64,000 nucleotides of DNA from an uncultured Flavobacteriales bacterium (GCA_943788145.1 CALSPD010000013.1:62001-126000), one strand, 5' to 3'; shown: positions 8,837 to 18,296, counted from the first letter of the stretch. Numbers and translations are program-made. Notes: generated by a model from the letters alone, not told the origin.

Positions 8837-9920
8837 AGTGCATTCCTAGGCACAGCTTTAGGCGAATAATTCGTTTTACTGAAGTTTCGATTTGCGCCTT
8901 GAAAGCGGGATCCTGCTCCATTTCCATTAAAATGTCAGTCAACGTTCCGAGCTCATCGGGCGGCATTAAAATCATGTCGCAACCTGCCTGTGCGGCTTTC
9001 AATCCCGAATTAGGAATGGCTTGAACAGCGCCCATATTCATGGCGTCAGTAATGATGATTCCATCAAAACCCATCTCTTTCCTTAATAGGTCGGTAACGA
9101 CCACTTTACTTAAGGTAGAAGGCATTTCATGAGTGTTGTATTTGTCGTTGTTTTCAATGGCAATATGGCCTATCATGATGCTTAACACGCCAGCTTCAAT
9201 CATGGGCTCATAAATACCAACTTCGGTTAATTCACCATTAATGTAAACCAATTTTTTATGTGTGTCGCCTGCCACTCGACCATGGCCAGGAAAGTGCTTA
9301 GCAGTGGCTACGATTTGATCTTTTTGAGTTTGTTTGATAAAAGTGACCGCCTTTGGCACTACACTTTCTTGATCCATACCAAAGGTTCGATTGCCTATCG
9401 CTTCGTTGTTGGGAGATAAATCAACAACTGGAGCAAAGTTTTGCTGAAATCCAACATGGTGTAGGATGCTGTCAATGGTTTTAGCTGCACCTTCGATTTC
9501 TTCCATTGACTCTAATTCCGCTGTTGGTTTCATTGTGGGTGTGCCGGGCATTCTTCTGTTCAGTAAGCTGGGTTCGGCATCCATACTCATGAGCATTGGC
9601 CAATCGGTGTGCATCCCAATGATGCCGTCAATTTGTGCTTTAAATTCCTCTGGATCACCACTTAGGAAGATTATTCCGCCAATTTTTTTCTGCATGATCA
9701 AAGGCTCAACGCTTTCGTATGGTTTTCCCAATTTTCCAAGCGAAGCGATAATCATTTGAGCCACGCGTTGTTCCTCGTTTAAAGCATTAAACACATTGTC
9801 TGTTTCTTGCTGTAAGCGCTCACTGTCGCGATAGAAGTCGGCTAATGTGAATTCAGGTCTTTGTGCAAGCGATACGTTAAGTATGACTAGAAAAACCAAG
9901 GTAAAGTTGAGTCGGATCAT
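8829..9920 (-). CDS. Exported glycoside hydrolase family 3 (NagZ-like)
   Basis: A 363-residue GH3 catalytic barrel with a Sec signal peptide (MIRLNFTLVFLVILNVSLAQ). Family signatures are clear: IGGIIFLSGDP, FAPVVDLSPNNEAIGNRTFG, the KHFPGHG...DTH motif that in NagZ carries the acid/base His, and IITDAMNMGAV with the nucleophile Asp. NagZ enzymes are usually cytosolic; this copy is exported, so peptidoglycan or chitin fragments in the periplasm or outside are plausible substrates (inference). It consists of the GH3 domain alone, about the NagZ length, without the beta-lactamase-like fusion seen in some Bacteroidota homologues. The longer frame starts at 9950, but a TACGTTTG promoter box lies between that point and the ATG at 9920, supporting the shorter start. 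Confidence 0.88.
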   Translation of the reverse strand: MIRLNFTLVFLVILNVSLAQRPEFTLADFYRDSERLQQETDNVFNALNEEQRVAQMIIASLGKLGKPYESVEPLIMQKKIGGIIFLSGDPEEFKAQIDGIIGMHTDWPMLMSMDAEPSLLNRRMPGTPTMKPTAELESMEEIEGAAKTIDSILHHVGFQQNFAPVVDLSPNNEAIGNRTFGMDQESVVPKAVTFIKQTQKDQIVATAKHFPGHGRVAGDTHKKLVYINGELTEVGIYEPMIEAGVLSIMIGHIAIENNDKYNTHEMPSTLSKVVVTDLLRKEMGFDGIIITDAMNMGAVQAIPNSGLKAAQAGCDMILMPPDELGTLTDILMEMEQDPAFKAQIETSVKRIIRLKLCLGMHFN

Positions 9921-9926
9921 AGTTTT

Positions 9927-9934
9927 CAAACGTA
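9927..9934 (-). promoter_or_regulatory. Bacteroidota -7 box for the GH3 gene
   Basis: The minus strand reads TACGTTTG, an exact TAnnTTTG match, 6 nt before the ATG at 9920. The mRNA would be almost leaderless. No clear -33 TTG is present. Confidence 0.5.
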
Positions 9935-10045
9935 AATGGAAAGCAGACATACATTAATAAGTATGCCAAGAATTATGAACTTAGAAATGTAGATGACCAT
10001 TTGTTCAAACTGAATTGGATAATCGGCCTTGAGCATAAAATCCTT

Positions 10046-10053
10046 TACGTTTG
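10046..10053 (+). promoter_or_regulatory. Bacteroidota -7 box in front of the YihY/BrkB gene
   Basis: TACGTTTG matches TAnnTTTG exactly. It lies downstream of the TTG at 10029 that would open the longest frame and 17 nt before a GTG at 10071, which favours the GTG start. The divergent GH3 gene has the identical octamer. Confidence 0.45.
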
Positions 10054-10070
10054 CCGATCTAAATCCAATT

Positions 10071-11423
10071 GTGAAAAACAATCTACTTTCATACGTCAAT
10101 AATCGGATCTGGGAGGTTCGATTGGAAGACAGGAAGCCACTTATTGCTTTCTTGTTCAAACAACTTCGCATTGTCATAATCGTTTCTAGAAATTTCACGA
10201 AAGACAAACTTCAAGTTCAGGCCGCTGGGCTTACCTATTATACGCTCCTTTCCGTAGTTCCACTCGTAGCGATGGCTTTCGCTGTTTCAAAAGGTTTTGG
10301 TTTTGAAGATAGGCTGGAAGAAGAGCTCTTATCGATGTTGAAAGGCCAGGAAGCGGTTGTGGAACAAATCATGGTTTTCGCTTCTAGAATGTTGGAGAAC
10401 ACAAAAGGTGGTGTATTGGCTGGTGTTGGCGTTGTGGTTTTGCTTTGGAGCGTAATGCGTTTGTTGATGAGCATTGAAATGTCGTTCAATGATATATGGC
10501 AAGTGGCAAAAGGTCGCTCGTGGATTCGAAAGTTCTCTGAATATTTTTCAATCTTGCTCTTGGCACCGATAATGATCATTGTTTCTAGCAGTATCACAGT
10601 GGTTATTTCCACCGAAATCGAAAATTTGGTCACTGGAGTCAACGTATTGAATGCCATTGGTCCGATCATTTTCTTTTTTATTCAAATTATTCCGTACGCC
10701 CTTATATGGTTATTGTTCACCTTCATTTATACGGTTATGCCCAATACAAAGGTCAATTTTGGGTCGGCTCTGGTTGCAGGAATTATTGCTGGCACGGCCT
10801 TTCAATTGGTCGAGTGGGGTTACATTCACTTTCAAGTGGGAGTGAGTAAATACAATGCCATTTACGGAAGTTTCGCGGCTTTGCCACTTTTTCTTATTTG
10901 GGTGAATATCAGTTGGCTCATAACATTAATCGGGGCGGAAGTAGCCTATGCAAATCAATATGTAGGAGAAATTAAAAATGAAATAGATGGCAAACATCTG
11001 AGTGTGAACCAACAACACATCATAGCAATGATGATTTGTAAACGACTTTCAGACAATTTTGATAAAGGAGCTGAACCAGAATCTGCCCAAATGATTAGTG
11101 CAGATATTGAATTGCCTTTTGGGGTGACATCGAGGGTTATAGAACTCATGCGTGAGGTTCATTTGTTGACTGAAGTGGAAATGGATGGCGATCAATTGAA
11201 CGGCTTTGTGCCTGCGCGCAATTTGGGTAAAATGACCATTACACAACTCATAGGAATTTTAAATCAGTTTAAGCATTCTCAACTTGTGGCACTTGAAGGG
11301 GGGCGTTTCGAGGCTTATATTCAATGCTATAATAAATGGGTAGAATCCGCTTCGGAACTTTCTTCAAATTTAACGCTGAGTGAATTGCCTTGGCCTAATA
11401 AACCCGAAGAAGTTAAGTCCTAA
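10071..11423 (+). CDS. YihY/BrkB family inner-membrane protein
   Basis: The protein has about 450 residues. The first 300 hold the YihY/virulence factor BrkB domain: an amphipathic N-terminus, then LTYYTLLSVVPLVAMAFAVSKG, a VLWSVMRLLMSIEMSFNDIW segment, and six hydrophobic helices ending in PLFLIWVNISWLITLIGAEVAYA. The remaining 140 residues are soluble and resemble a winged-helix module (ISADIELPFGVTSRVIELMREV), common in YihY proteins of this phylum. The family was once called ribonuclease BN, but the nuclease assignment was wrong and the function is unknown. No ATG lies near the 5' end: candidate starts are TTG 10029 and GTG 10071, and the promoter box at 10046 favours GTG. The EEP nuclease gene follows after 5 bp, so the two form an operon. 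Confidence 0.85.
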   Translation: MKNNLLSYVNNRIWEVRLEDRKPLIAFLFKQLRIVIIVSRNFTKDKLQVQAAGLTYYTLLSVVPLVAMAFAVSKGFGFEDRLEEELLSMLKGQEAVVEQIMVFASRMLENTKGGVLAGVGVVVLLWSVMRLLMSIEMSFNDIWQVAKGRSWIRKFSEYFSILLLAPIMIIVSSSITVVISTEIENLVTGVNVLNAIGPIIFFFIQIIPYALIWLLFTFIYTVMPNTKVNFGSALVAGIIAGTAFQLVEWGYIHFQVGVSKYNAIYGSFAALPLFLIWVNISWLITLIGAEVAYANQYVGEIKNEIDGKHLSVNQQHIIAMMICKRLSDNFDKGAEPESAQMISADIELPFGVTSRVIELMREVHLLTEVEMDGDQLNGFVPARNLGKMTITQLIGILNQFKHSQLVALEGGRFEAYIQCYNKWVESASELSSNLTLSELPWPNKPEEVKS

Positions 11424-11428
11424 AAACA

Positions 11429-12733
11429 ATGAAGATATTCCTTTCGGTGCTGTTGTGCTCGTTTGCTCTCCTTTGCCAAAGTCAAGGTTACGATACCCTG
11501 CGCATCATGACTTACAATTTGCTCTATTATGGTGAAGTAACTTCATTTTGCGATAACTCAAATAACAACATCAACTCCAAGGACCTCTATCTAAAAACCA
11601 TTGTGAAGCATGTGGATCCCGACCTTTTAGTTGTCAATGAAATGGGCGCTGCTCAAGCCTACGCAAGCAGAATTATTAGCAAGGTTTTAAACACAGACGG
11701 TGAATCGAAATACAAGGCATGCGCTGTCAAGAATAACTCTTTTTCAAGCTTGGCTAATGGCATGTTTTACAATAAGAAAAGACTAGAGCTGGTGTCGCAA
11801 AAAAAGATCGCCTTCGATTTGAATGGCAACGACTTGGTTCGAGTTATTGATGTCAACAAATTCTATTATACCGATAGTGAGTTAGTTGACTCAAGCGATA
11901 CGGCCTATTTGTATGTGGCAGCCGCGCATTTGAAGGCAGGAAATTCAAATTCAGATGAGCAGGATCGAGCCTTGGCTGCCGAGGCATTGATGGACTATTT
12001 TTCTCAAATCGGAGCAAACAATTATGTCCTTTGTGGTGATTTAAATTTATACAGTGATGATGAAGATGCGTTTCAAAATTTGATTTCAAATAGCAATGGA
12101 AATGTTCGGCTTTACGATCCTATAAATCAAAGCGGTTCGTGGAACAATAATTCTTCATTTAGCGCGGTTCACACACAATCGACACGGAGTTCATCAACAA
12201 ACGGTGGTTGCTTTTCAGGTGGAGGAATGGACGATCGCTTCGATTTTATTCTAATGTCGGGCCAGGTGGTCCAAGACACGGGTACTGTTTCGTACATTGA
12301 AGGCAGCTACCGAGCTTTGGGTCAAGATGGTAACCACTTCAATCAAGCTGTCAATGATGGCTCTAATAACAGCGTTCCATCGGTCGTTCTAGGGGCTTTG
12401 TATGAAATGAGCGATCATTTGCCTGTAATAGCTGATATAAAAGTTCGATTATTGGAACCAGCGCAAGACACGACCGACACAACAACGGGCATTTCAGCCG
12501 CGAAAAAACCGCTATCAACCCTTTGGGTTCAAAGCGATGAACTTAGAATTGATTGCCATTCAAACAACGTGCGTTTCGAAATACTGGACAGAAGTGGCCG
12601 CCTGGTTTATATCAGGGAAAGCATGAGTGGCTTTCAGACCATATCGTTATCAGAACTTTCCAGTGGAATGTTCATAGTAAAGCTTTCGACTCCCAGTCAG
12701 GTTCAAACTCAGCGCATCGTTCTTCCACGTTAA
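11429..12733 (+). CDS. Secreted endonuclease/exonuclease/phosphatase protein with T9SS type A tail
   Basis: A 434-residue protein: signal peptide to LLCQSQG, EEP catalytic domain (about 25-345), short linker, and T9SS type A tail (about 365-434, ending SGMFIVKLS...QRIVLPR). The EEP motifs are in order: MTYNLLYY, VVNEMGA with the metal-binding Glu, AAHLKAG, LCGDLNLYSDD, and the terminal SDHLPV with the catalytic His. The fold covers DNases, phosphodiesterases and sphingomyelinases, so the substrate cannot be read from sequence; extracellular nucleic acid is plausible given the secreted endonuclease I at the other end of the window. Probably co-transcribed with the YihY gene. The 3' end overlaps rodA (convergent) by 4 bp. 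Confidence 0.88.
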   Translation: MKIFLSVLLCSFALLCQSQGYDTLRIMTYNLLYYGEVTSFCDNSNNNINSKDLYLKTIVKHVDPDLLVVNEMGAAQAYASRIISKVLNTDGESKYKACAVKNNSFSSLANGMFYNKKRLELVSQKKIAFDLNGNDLVRVIDVNKFYYTDSELVDSSDTAYLYVAAAHLKAGNSNSDEQDRALAAEALMDYFSQIGANNYVLCGDLNLYSDDEDAFQNLISNSNGNVRLYDPINQSGSWNNNSSFSAVHTQSTRSSSTNGGCFSGGGMDDRFDFILMSGQVVQDTGTVSYIEGSYRALGQDGNHFNQAVNDGSNNSVPSVVLGALYEMSDHLPVIADIKVRLLEPAQDTTDTTTGISAAKKPLSTLWVQSDELRIDCHSNNVRFEILDRSGRLVYIRESMSGFQTISLSELSSGMFIVKLSTPSQVQTQRIVLPR

Positions 12734-14034
12734 CGCAACACGAATTTTCGTTCAGAATCTAGTTTTATGAACGTGAAAAGCAAAATGGTAAAGGACCAAA
12801 GCGAAGAACCTCCGTAACTAAAGAACGGAAGTGGAATACCAATAACCGGTGCTAGGCCAATGGTCATTCCTATGTTTATGAAAAAATGAATGAATAAAAT
12901 GGAAGCGAGGCTATAACCGTAAAGCCGGGTGAAATCACTTCGTTGTTTTTCAGCAACCCAAATGATTCGGCCCATGAGAAATACAAATAGTGAAACCAAA
13001 ATAAAGCTACCTAAAAAGCCCCATTCCTCACCAACTGTACAAAAAATGAAGTCCGTGCTTTGCTCAGGAACAAAGTGAAATTTGGTTTGAGTGCCTTGCA
13101 AGAAACCTTTGCCACTAAAGCCTCCCGAGCCGATCGCTATCATCGATTGGTGAACATTATATCCTGCTCCGAGTGGGTCTGATACAATACCTAAGAGCTC
13201 GTTTATTCTATTCTGATGATGTAGTTTCAGCAGATTGTCGAACACGTAATCAACTGAAAAATAGTAGCCTACCAATGCGGCATAAGTCGAGCCGATTACA
13301 AAGGCGCTTCCTCGTTTTTTGCGAAGGTTTATATACACCAAAAGGGCTATCAGACTTAAGCCAATTAGGAAGAAGGTGCTACCCTGAATAATCCAATTTT
13401 CGCTTACTTCGATATTAACTTGCTTTAGATAAAGCGCAAGAACAAACAGCACAATTGCCGCAAATCCTAAATTGAAAAACAATGGACTCAAACCTTGCCG
13501 ATAAAGCACAATGGTAAGCGCTGCAAAAACAAGCGTTGAACCAACATCGGGCTGGAGGGTAATTAAAACTGCAGGTGCAAGGATAATGGCGAAGGAGACA
13601 ATCTTTGTTTGAAGTTTGTCAAACTTCAATGCATTATCACTTAGATATTTGGATAGCGCGAGAGCCGTGCCATATTTGGCAATTTCAGAAGGTTGGAAGC
13701 TAAAAGAACCAATCACAAACCATGACTGGGCGCCTTTTATTTCTGAGCCTAGAAAAAGTACGGCCACCAAGAGCAGCATGGCGAAACCATAAATGATGTA
13801 GCCAAATGTTTCGAAAAATCGATGGTCTAAGAGTAAGATGGCTGTCGCGATTATGATGGCGAACCCCATCCACATGGCTTGTTTTCCATGGTTTTGAGAC
13901 ATGTCAAAGAAGTCGCGGTGTGCCTCGTCAAAGGTAGCAGCATAGATGCTCATCCATCCAAAAATGATCATGACCAAAAAGGTGGCGACCATGACCCAAT
14001 CGATTTCTTGAAAGATGTTTTGCCTAGTCCTCAT
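12730..14034 (-). CDS. rodA: Rod-shape peptidoglycan glycosyltransferase RodA
   Basis: A 434-residue SEDS-family membrane protein that polymerises lipid II into glycan strands together with PBP2 during lateral wall growth. About ten membrane helices are visible. Family signatures include AQSWFVIGSFSFQPSEIAKYG in the first half and the LGAGYNVHQSMIAIGSGG and EQSTDFIF loop regions, ending in VIGIPLPFFSYGGSSLW. The length is a little above the usual 370-420 because of an inserted region around 205-245 with extra helices, commonly seen in Bacteroidota RodA. The start overlaps the end of mrdA by 11 bp, indicating translational coupling. It is the last gene of the mre operon. Confidence 0.95.
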   Translation of the reverse strand: MRTRQNIFQEIDWVMVATFLVMIIFGWMSIYAATFDEAHRDFFDMSQNHGKQAMWMGFAIIIATAILLLDHRFFETFGYIIYGFAMLLLVAVLFLGSEIKGAQSWFVIGSFSFQPSEIAKYGTALALSKYLSDNALKFDKLQTKIVSFAIILAPAVLITLQPDVGSTLVFAALTIVLYRQGLSPLFFNLGFAAIVLFVLALYLKQVNIEVSENWIIQGSTFFLIGLSLIALLVYINLRKKRGSAFVIGSTYAALVGYYFSVDYVFDNLLKLHHQNRINELLGIVSDPLGAGYNVHQSMIAIGSGGFSGKGFLQGTQTKFHFVPEQSTDFIFCTVGEEWGFLGSFILVSLFVFLMGRIIWVAEKQRSDFTRLYGYSLASILFIHFFINIGMTIGLAPVIGIPLPFFSYGGSSLWSFTILLFTFIKLDSERKFVLR

Positions 14035-15847
14035 TTTCTTGTGATATAAGGTCTGCGTTCAAAATACGCTCTTCCTTCAATGAGTCAGAAATTTTTCCAG
14101 TCAAGTAGCGTTCGATTATCAAGCTGGCAATCGGAGCGGCCCAATCGCCTCCAAATCCCGAGTTTTCAACGTAAACTGCTATGGCAATTTTAGGGTCATT
14201 CATTGGCGCAAAGGCAATAAAAACACTGTGGTCCTTACCATGCGGATTTTCAGCTGTTCCCGTTTTACCGCATACTTTTATGCCGTCAATTCGAGCTTTT
14301 CGGGCTGTACCGCCAGGTTTTTCAACCACCCAATTCATGGCATCAACAATAGGAGTGTAAAATGCCGAATCAATTCCGCTGTCGTGGCGGTCCCAAATGA
14401 AGTTTGAGTCAACTGTCCCGGTTAGGCCTTTTATCAAATGTGGGGTAATATAATAACCACGGTTTGCAATGATGGCGGTTAAGTTGGCCATTTGCAAAGG
14501 AACCACTTCCAGCTCTCCTTGACCGATGCTCAAACTGTAAATGGTGCTGAATGCCCACCTACGTGTGCCATAAATGCGGTCATAGAATGCAACATCAGGG
14601 ACACCTCCAGATTTGAGGCTTGGAAGGTCAAGGCCTAGCCGTTCCCCTAGCCCGAAGGCCCGCACTTTGTTGTTCCAAATGGCCAATCCAATGGCGCTGT
14701 CTTCAAAATAATTCTTTGATTTACCTTGGTTTATGATGCGCTTAAATACTTGATGATAATATGGGTTGCAAGACATTTGAATCGCTTCGCGGAGGTTGGA
14801 AGCACTGGGGTGATTGTGACAACCTACAAGTGCTTTGTTGCAGATAATACCTGTGTTTTCATTGATCACTCCTAAATCTAATCCAATCAACGATTGAACA
14901 ATTTTAAAAATGGAGCCCGGTGGATATTTGGCCATTAAAGCCCGATTGAAGAGCGGATCTAAACTGTCGTTTTCTGCCAGAAGCTTGTAGTTCTTAGCGC
15001 GTTTTACACCTACCAACAGATTTGGGTCATAAGATGGGCTTGACACCAACGCCAACACTTCTCCCGTTCGAGGCTCGATAGCAACAATGCTTCCCTTCTT
15101 GTTGACCATAAGCTGCTCTCCATACTTCTGCATTTGTATGTCAATGGTCGATGTGAGGTTTTGTCCCGCTTTGGCTTCGATGTCAAATCGTCCATTCTCA
15201 AATTGACCTTGAACCGTGTTGTGTACATCGACCATAAGTACTTCACGACCTCGTCCTCCACGCAGCTCTTTTTCGTATTGCTTTTCCAAACCACTGATTC
15301 CGATGAAGTCACCCGAACGGTAAAAGGTATCGTTGTCCAAGTTGGCTTGGTTTACCTCGCCTATGTAGCCAAGAACGTGGGCTGCAATACTGTCCGGATA
15401 GATGCGGAGACTACGTTTTTGACCATAAAATCCGGGATATTGATAAAGACGCTCGGCCACTCTGGAATACTCGTCAGCCGTCATTTGCTTTTTAAAAATG
15501 CTCGAACGATATTGAGAATAGTTCTTTGCCGATTCATAGTTTTTTATGAACTCAGCCTTCGTTATATCAAGCAAAACACAAAACGCTTCGGTATCTATTT
15601 TTCCTACTTGTCGCGGAACAATCATTAGGTCATAGGCGGCCTGGTTGAGGACTAATATTTCATGGTTTCGGTCGTAAATAATACCTCGAGCAGGGTACTT
15701 AGTTACATATCTAAGGGCTTGATTGTCAGCCGAAGAAACGTAAGACTCGTCTAGGACTTGGATATAAAATAGGCGCGCGATAAAGACAAGCCCAACAATT
15801 ACAAAGGCTCCGATTACGGTGATCTTTCGATAAACCAGATTATTCAT
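14024..15847 (-). CDS. mrdA: Penicillin-binding protein 2 (rod-shape transpeptidase)
   Basis: A 607-residue class B PBP: one N-terminal membrane anchor (ITVIGAFVIVGLVFIARLFYIQ), the pedestal domain, and the transpeptidase domain. The active-site motifs are present: SxxK as PPGSIFK near residue 305, SxN as SCN in QMSCNPYYH, and KTG in VCGKTGTAENP near 528. It cross-links new peptidoglycan in the periplasm as partner of RodA within the elongasome. Upstream mreD overlaps its start by 8 bp and rodA overlaps its end by 11 bp, which supports one tightly coupled operon. The 164-codon ORF on the opposite strand inside this gene is a frame shadow. Confidence 0.95.
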   Translation of the reverse strand: MNNLVYRKITVIGAFVIVGLVFIARLFYIQVLDESYVSSADNQALRYVTKYPARGIIYDRNHEILVLNQAAYDLMIVPRQVGKIDTEAFCVLLDITKAEFIKNYESAKNYSQYRSSIFKKQMTADEYSRVAERLYQYPGFYGQKRSLRIYPDSIAAHVLGYIGEVNQANLDNDTFYRSGDFIGISGLEKQYEKELRGGRGREVLMVDVHNTVQGQFENGRFDIEAKAGQNLTSTIDIQMQKYGEQLMVNKKGSIVAIEPRTGEVLALVSSPSYDPNLLVGVKRAKNYKLLAENDSLDPLFNRALMAKYPPGSIFKIVQSLIGLDLGVINENTGIICNKALVGCHNHPSASNLREAIQMSCNPYYHQVFKRIINQGKSKNYFEDSAIGLAIWNNKVRAFGLGERLGLDLPSLKSGGVPDVAFYDRIYGTRRWAFSTIYSLSIGQGELEVVPLQMANLTAIIANRGYYITPHLIKGLTGTVDSNFIWDRHDSGIDSAFYTPIVDAMNWVVEKPGGTARKARIDGIKVCGKTGTAENPHGKDHSVFIAFAPMNDPKIAIAVYVENSGFGGDWAAPIASLIIERYLTGKISDSLKEERILNADLISQENED

Positions 15848-16370
15848 AACTGCTATTGGAGCGATTCGAACGAAGAAAGATCAGCTGAATGATGAGGACT
15901 AAAATCAATGTCAGGATCGAACTGCATAACGACTTTAGTAAGGTTTGCCAAAGTCCTGACATTCGAAACATCTCTACAAAAAAGAGTACGAAATGATGCA
16001 ACGCGATGATGATGCCCGCGTATGTCGAAAACCACAACCATCCCATTTGTCTAACGCCTGGATTTCGAGAAAATTCGTACCCATCTCGAGGCGCCATATA
16101 AGTTAAAACATAGGGTCGGCAGTAAGCTGCGAACGTGGTGGCAATGGCGTGCATTCCTAAGGTTTGCGAAAAAATATCAATGGATAAACCGAGAAAGAAG
16201 CCGACAATGAGGCCTAAGGATGGTCGGAAATCTACGGGTAATAAAAGGATGAAATAGATATAGAGATACGGGTTGAATAAATTTGAAAACAAGACATTAT
16301 TAAGGATCAACACCTGAAGAAATATCAGGGCAATAAACCGAACCGATTGACCTACTACTTCTCTATCCAT
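15840..16370 (-). CDS. mreD: Rod-shape-determining membrane protein MreD
   Basis: A 176-residue, very hydrophobic protein with about five membrane helices. The segment PYLYIYFILLLPVDFRPSLG and the following GFFLGLSIDIFSQTLGMHA match the MreD family signature in Bacteroidota. MreD links cytoplasmic MreB and periplasmic MreC to the PBP2-RodA enzyme pair. It overlaps mreC by 16 bp upstream and mrdA by 8 bp downstream. MreD is poorly conserved in sequence, and its position in the operon carries much of the assignment. Confidence 0.9.
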   Translation of the reverse strand: MDREVVGQSVRFIALIFLQVLILNNVLFSNLFNPYLYIYFILLLPVDFRPSLGLIVGFFLGLSIDIFSQTLGMHAIATTFAAYCRPYVLTYMAPRDGYEFSRNPGVRQMGWLWFSTYAGIIIALHHFVLFFVEMFRMSGLWQTLLKSLCSSILTLILVLIIQLIFLRSNRSNSSYE

Positions 16371-17167
16371 TCCTGAGTTTTTAAGACAAGTGAATCCAGT
16401 TCTTCTTTATGTCTGTTTTGAATGACATATAGGGTGTTGATCTTTCTGAAATTGGTGGCTAAATTAACTTGGATGCGCTGAAATCCGCTGCTTTCGTCTC
16501 GTTCGGATGAGCTGGCGAAGCCAATGATAAGTCCAGGAGGAAAAATACCGGTAGAGCCCCGCGTAATGATGGTGTCGCCTTGAGCCACCGGAACATGATT
16601 TGGAATATTTTCGAGCATAATGACTTTATCATCGCGACCTTCCCATTTGCATTGTCCGAAATAATTCGTGCCCTTTAGTCTGCCACTTATTTTGCTGTCG
16701 CTGTGCAACATCGGAATGATTGAGGCATAGTTTTCTGTCACCGTATGCACAATGCCTACAATGCCCTCTGTCCCAATCACTGCGTTTGCAGGTTGAAGGC
16801 CCGAAGCAGATCCGGAGTTTACGATTATGAAGTTCTTTTCTAGGTTATAACTGCTATTGATTGCTTGCGTTGGAATACAGTCATACTGAGCGATCTCCTC
16901 GATTTGAGTTAGGGCTCCATTTAAGCTTGCAAGACGAAGGAGTGCATTTTCATTCCTTAACGCCTCATTCTCTTCTAAAAGTCCGATGTATTTTTTATAC
17001 GAATGTTCGAAGTCGTAAACCTTTCCAGAAAGCTGAACACCAGACACATGAACGACCGATTGCTGGTAACTGTTGTTTGATACAAGTAAATAAAATCCAA
17101 TGGTTTCAATGAGTACGAATAGAACCGTAAATTGATTTTTCCACAAGAATAAAAACAGGTTACGCAT
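16355..17167 (-). CDS. mreC: Rod-shape-determining protein MreC
   Basis: A 270-residue bitopic protein: one N-terminal membrane helix (QFTVLFVLIETIGFYLLVS), a coiled-coil (YIGLLEENEALRNENALLRL), then the periplasmic MreC beta-domain with NSGSASGLQPANAVIGTEGIVG and QGDTIITRGSTGIFPPGL, both strong family signatures. It scaffolds the elongasome and activates PBP2. The ATG at 17167 starts 47 bp after the mreB stop; no terminator is seen in that gap, so mreB and mreC are probably read together. Confidence 0.94.
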   Translation of the reverse strand: MRNLFLFLWKNQFTVLFVLIETIGFYLLVSNNSYQQSVVHVSGVQLSGKVYDFEHSYKKYIGLLEENEALRNENALLRLASLNGALTQIEEIAQYDCIPTQAINSSYNLEKNFIIVNSGSASGLQPANAVIGTEGIVGIVHTVTENYASIIPMLHSDSKISGRLKGTNYFGQCKWEGRDDKVIMLENIPNHVPVAQGDTIITRGSTGIFPPGLIIGFASSSERDESSGFQRIQVNLATNFRKINTLYVIQNRHKEELDSLVLKTQEWIEK

Positions 17168-17214
17168 GCGTTCTCTTAGCTATTTTGAGCTTTTTCAAAG
17201 CTAACAGACTTGGA

Positions 17215-18237
17215 CTATTTCATCAAGAACGGGAATCGATGCGCGTTCTTAAGCGCAATGCCCGTACCTCTGGCAACAGCTCTAAGCGGATCTTCAGCTA
17301 CATGAACAGGAAGCTTGGTTTTCAAACTAATTCGTTTGTCTAATCCGCGCAGCATAGAGCCACCGCCAGCCAAATAGATTCCAGTTTTGTAGATATCGGC
17401 CGAAAGCTCTGGTGGTGTCATTTCTAAGGCACTCAGGATGGCCTCTTCAATTTTCGAAATGGATTTATCCAAGGCATGGGCTATTTCCACATACGACACC
17501 TTAATTTCTTTCGGAATTCCGGTCATCAAGTCGCGACCATGAACCGCCATGTCTTCAGGTGGGTTTTCTAATTCTGATAGCGCTGAACCAACTTCTATTT
17601 TGATTCGCTCTGCGCTGCGCTCTCCAATTAAAATGTTGTGTTGTCTGCGCATATAATCTTCAATGTCACTGGTGAATTCATCACCAGCTACTCGAATTGA
17701 TTTATCGCAAACGATTCCACCTAAGGCGATAACAGCGATCTCGCTTGTTCCTCCGCCTATATCAATAATCATGTTGCCCATTGGCTCCTCCACATCAATA
17801 CCGATACCTATCGCGGCTGCCATTGGCTCATGAATGAGGTAAACTTCTTTTGCGCCAGCATGCTCTGCTGAATCCTTAACGGCACGCTTTTCAACCTCAG
17901 TAATTCCTGAAGGGATGCAAATGACCATTTTCAAGCTTGGTGTGAACAAGCGGTTGCCATAGTTGATCATTTTAATCATGCCTCGAATCATCTGTTCAGC
18001 GGCATGGAAATCTGCAATCACACCGTCTTTTAATGGCCTGATAGTGCGGATGTTTTCATGCGTTTTTCCATGCATCAACATGGCTACACGTCCTACGGCA
18101 ATAATTTTTTTCGTGGTACGGTCCTCTGCAACGATGGACGGTTCATCGACCACCACTTTATCATTATGAATAATGATGGTGTTGGCTGTGCCAAGGTCTA
18201 TTGCTATTTCTTCTGTGAATAGGTTGAATAATCCCAT
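17215..18237 (-). CDS. mreB: Rod-shape-determining actin homologue MreB
   Basis: A 340-residue cytoplasmic actin-like ATPase of standard length. Phosphate 1 (EIAIDLGTANTI), phosphate 2 (IDIGGGTSEIAVIALGG) and adenosine (YLAGGGSMLRGLD) motifs are intact. MreB filaments follow membrane curvature and steer the RodA-PBP2 wall synthase. As first gene of the mre block it has its own candidate promoter box (TACCTTCG) 31 nt upstream, but only 59 bp separate it from purH on the same strand, so partial read-through from purH is likely. Confidence 0.97.
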   Translation of the reverse strand: MGLFNLFTEEIAIDLGTANTIIIHNDKVVVDEPSIVAEDRTTKKIIAVGRVAMLMHGKTHENIRTIRPLKDGVIADFHAAEQMIRGMIKMINYGNRLFTPSLKMVICIPSGITEVEKRAVKDSAEHAGAKEVYLIHEPMAAAIGIGIDVEEPMGNMIIDIGGGTSEIAVIALGGIVCDKSIRVAGDEFTSDIEDYMRRQHNILIGERSAERIKIEVGSALSELENPPEDMAVHGRDLMTGIPKEIKVSYVEIAHALDKSISKIEEAILSALEMTPPELSADIYKTGIYLAGGGSMLRGLDKRISLKTKLPVHVAEDPLRAVARGTGIALKNAHRFPFLMK

Positions 18238-18268
18238 TATCTATCTCTCTGTGTTCAAGTGATTTGCG

Positions 18269-18276
18269 CGAAGGTA
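18269..18276 (-). promoter_or_regulatory. Candidate -7 box for the mre operon
   Basis: The minus strand reads TACCTTCG (TAnnTTyG, one mismatch to consensus), 31 nt before mreB. The same octamer occurs before the NifU-type gene and the RND transporter. No clear -33 element is present. Confidence 0.45.
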
Positions 18277-18296
18277 AATTTATTATCCGGCTATGA

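Noticed and set aside
8829..9950. Start of the GH3 gene at 9950
   Set aside because: Promoter box TACGTTTG lies at 9927-9934, downstream of that codon; the ATG at 9920 begins a normal signal peptide.
15134..15628. 164-codon ORF on the plus strand inside mrdA
   Set aside because: Antisense to a well-conserved PBP2 transpeptidase region; no family match.
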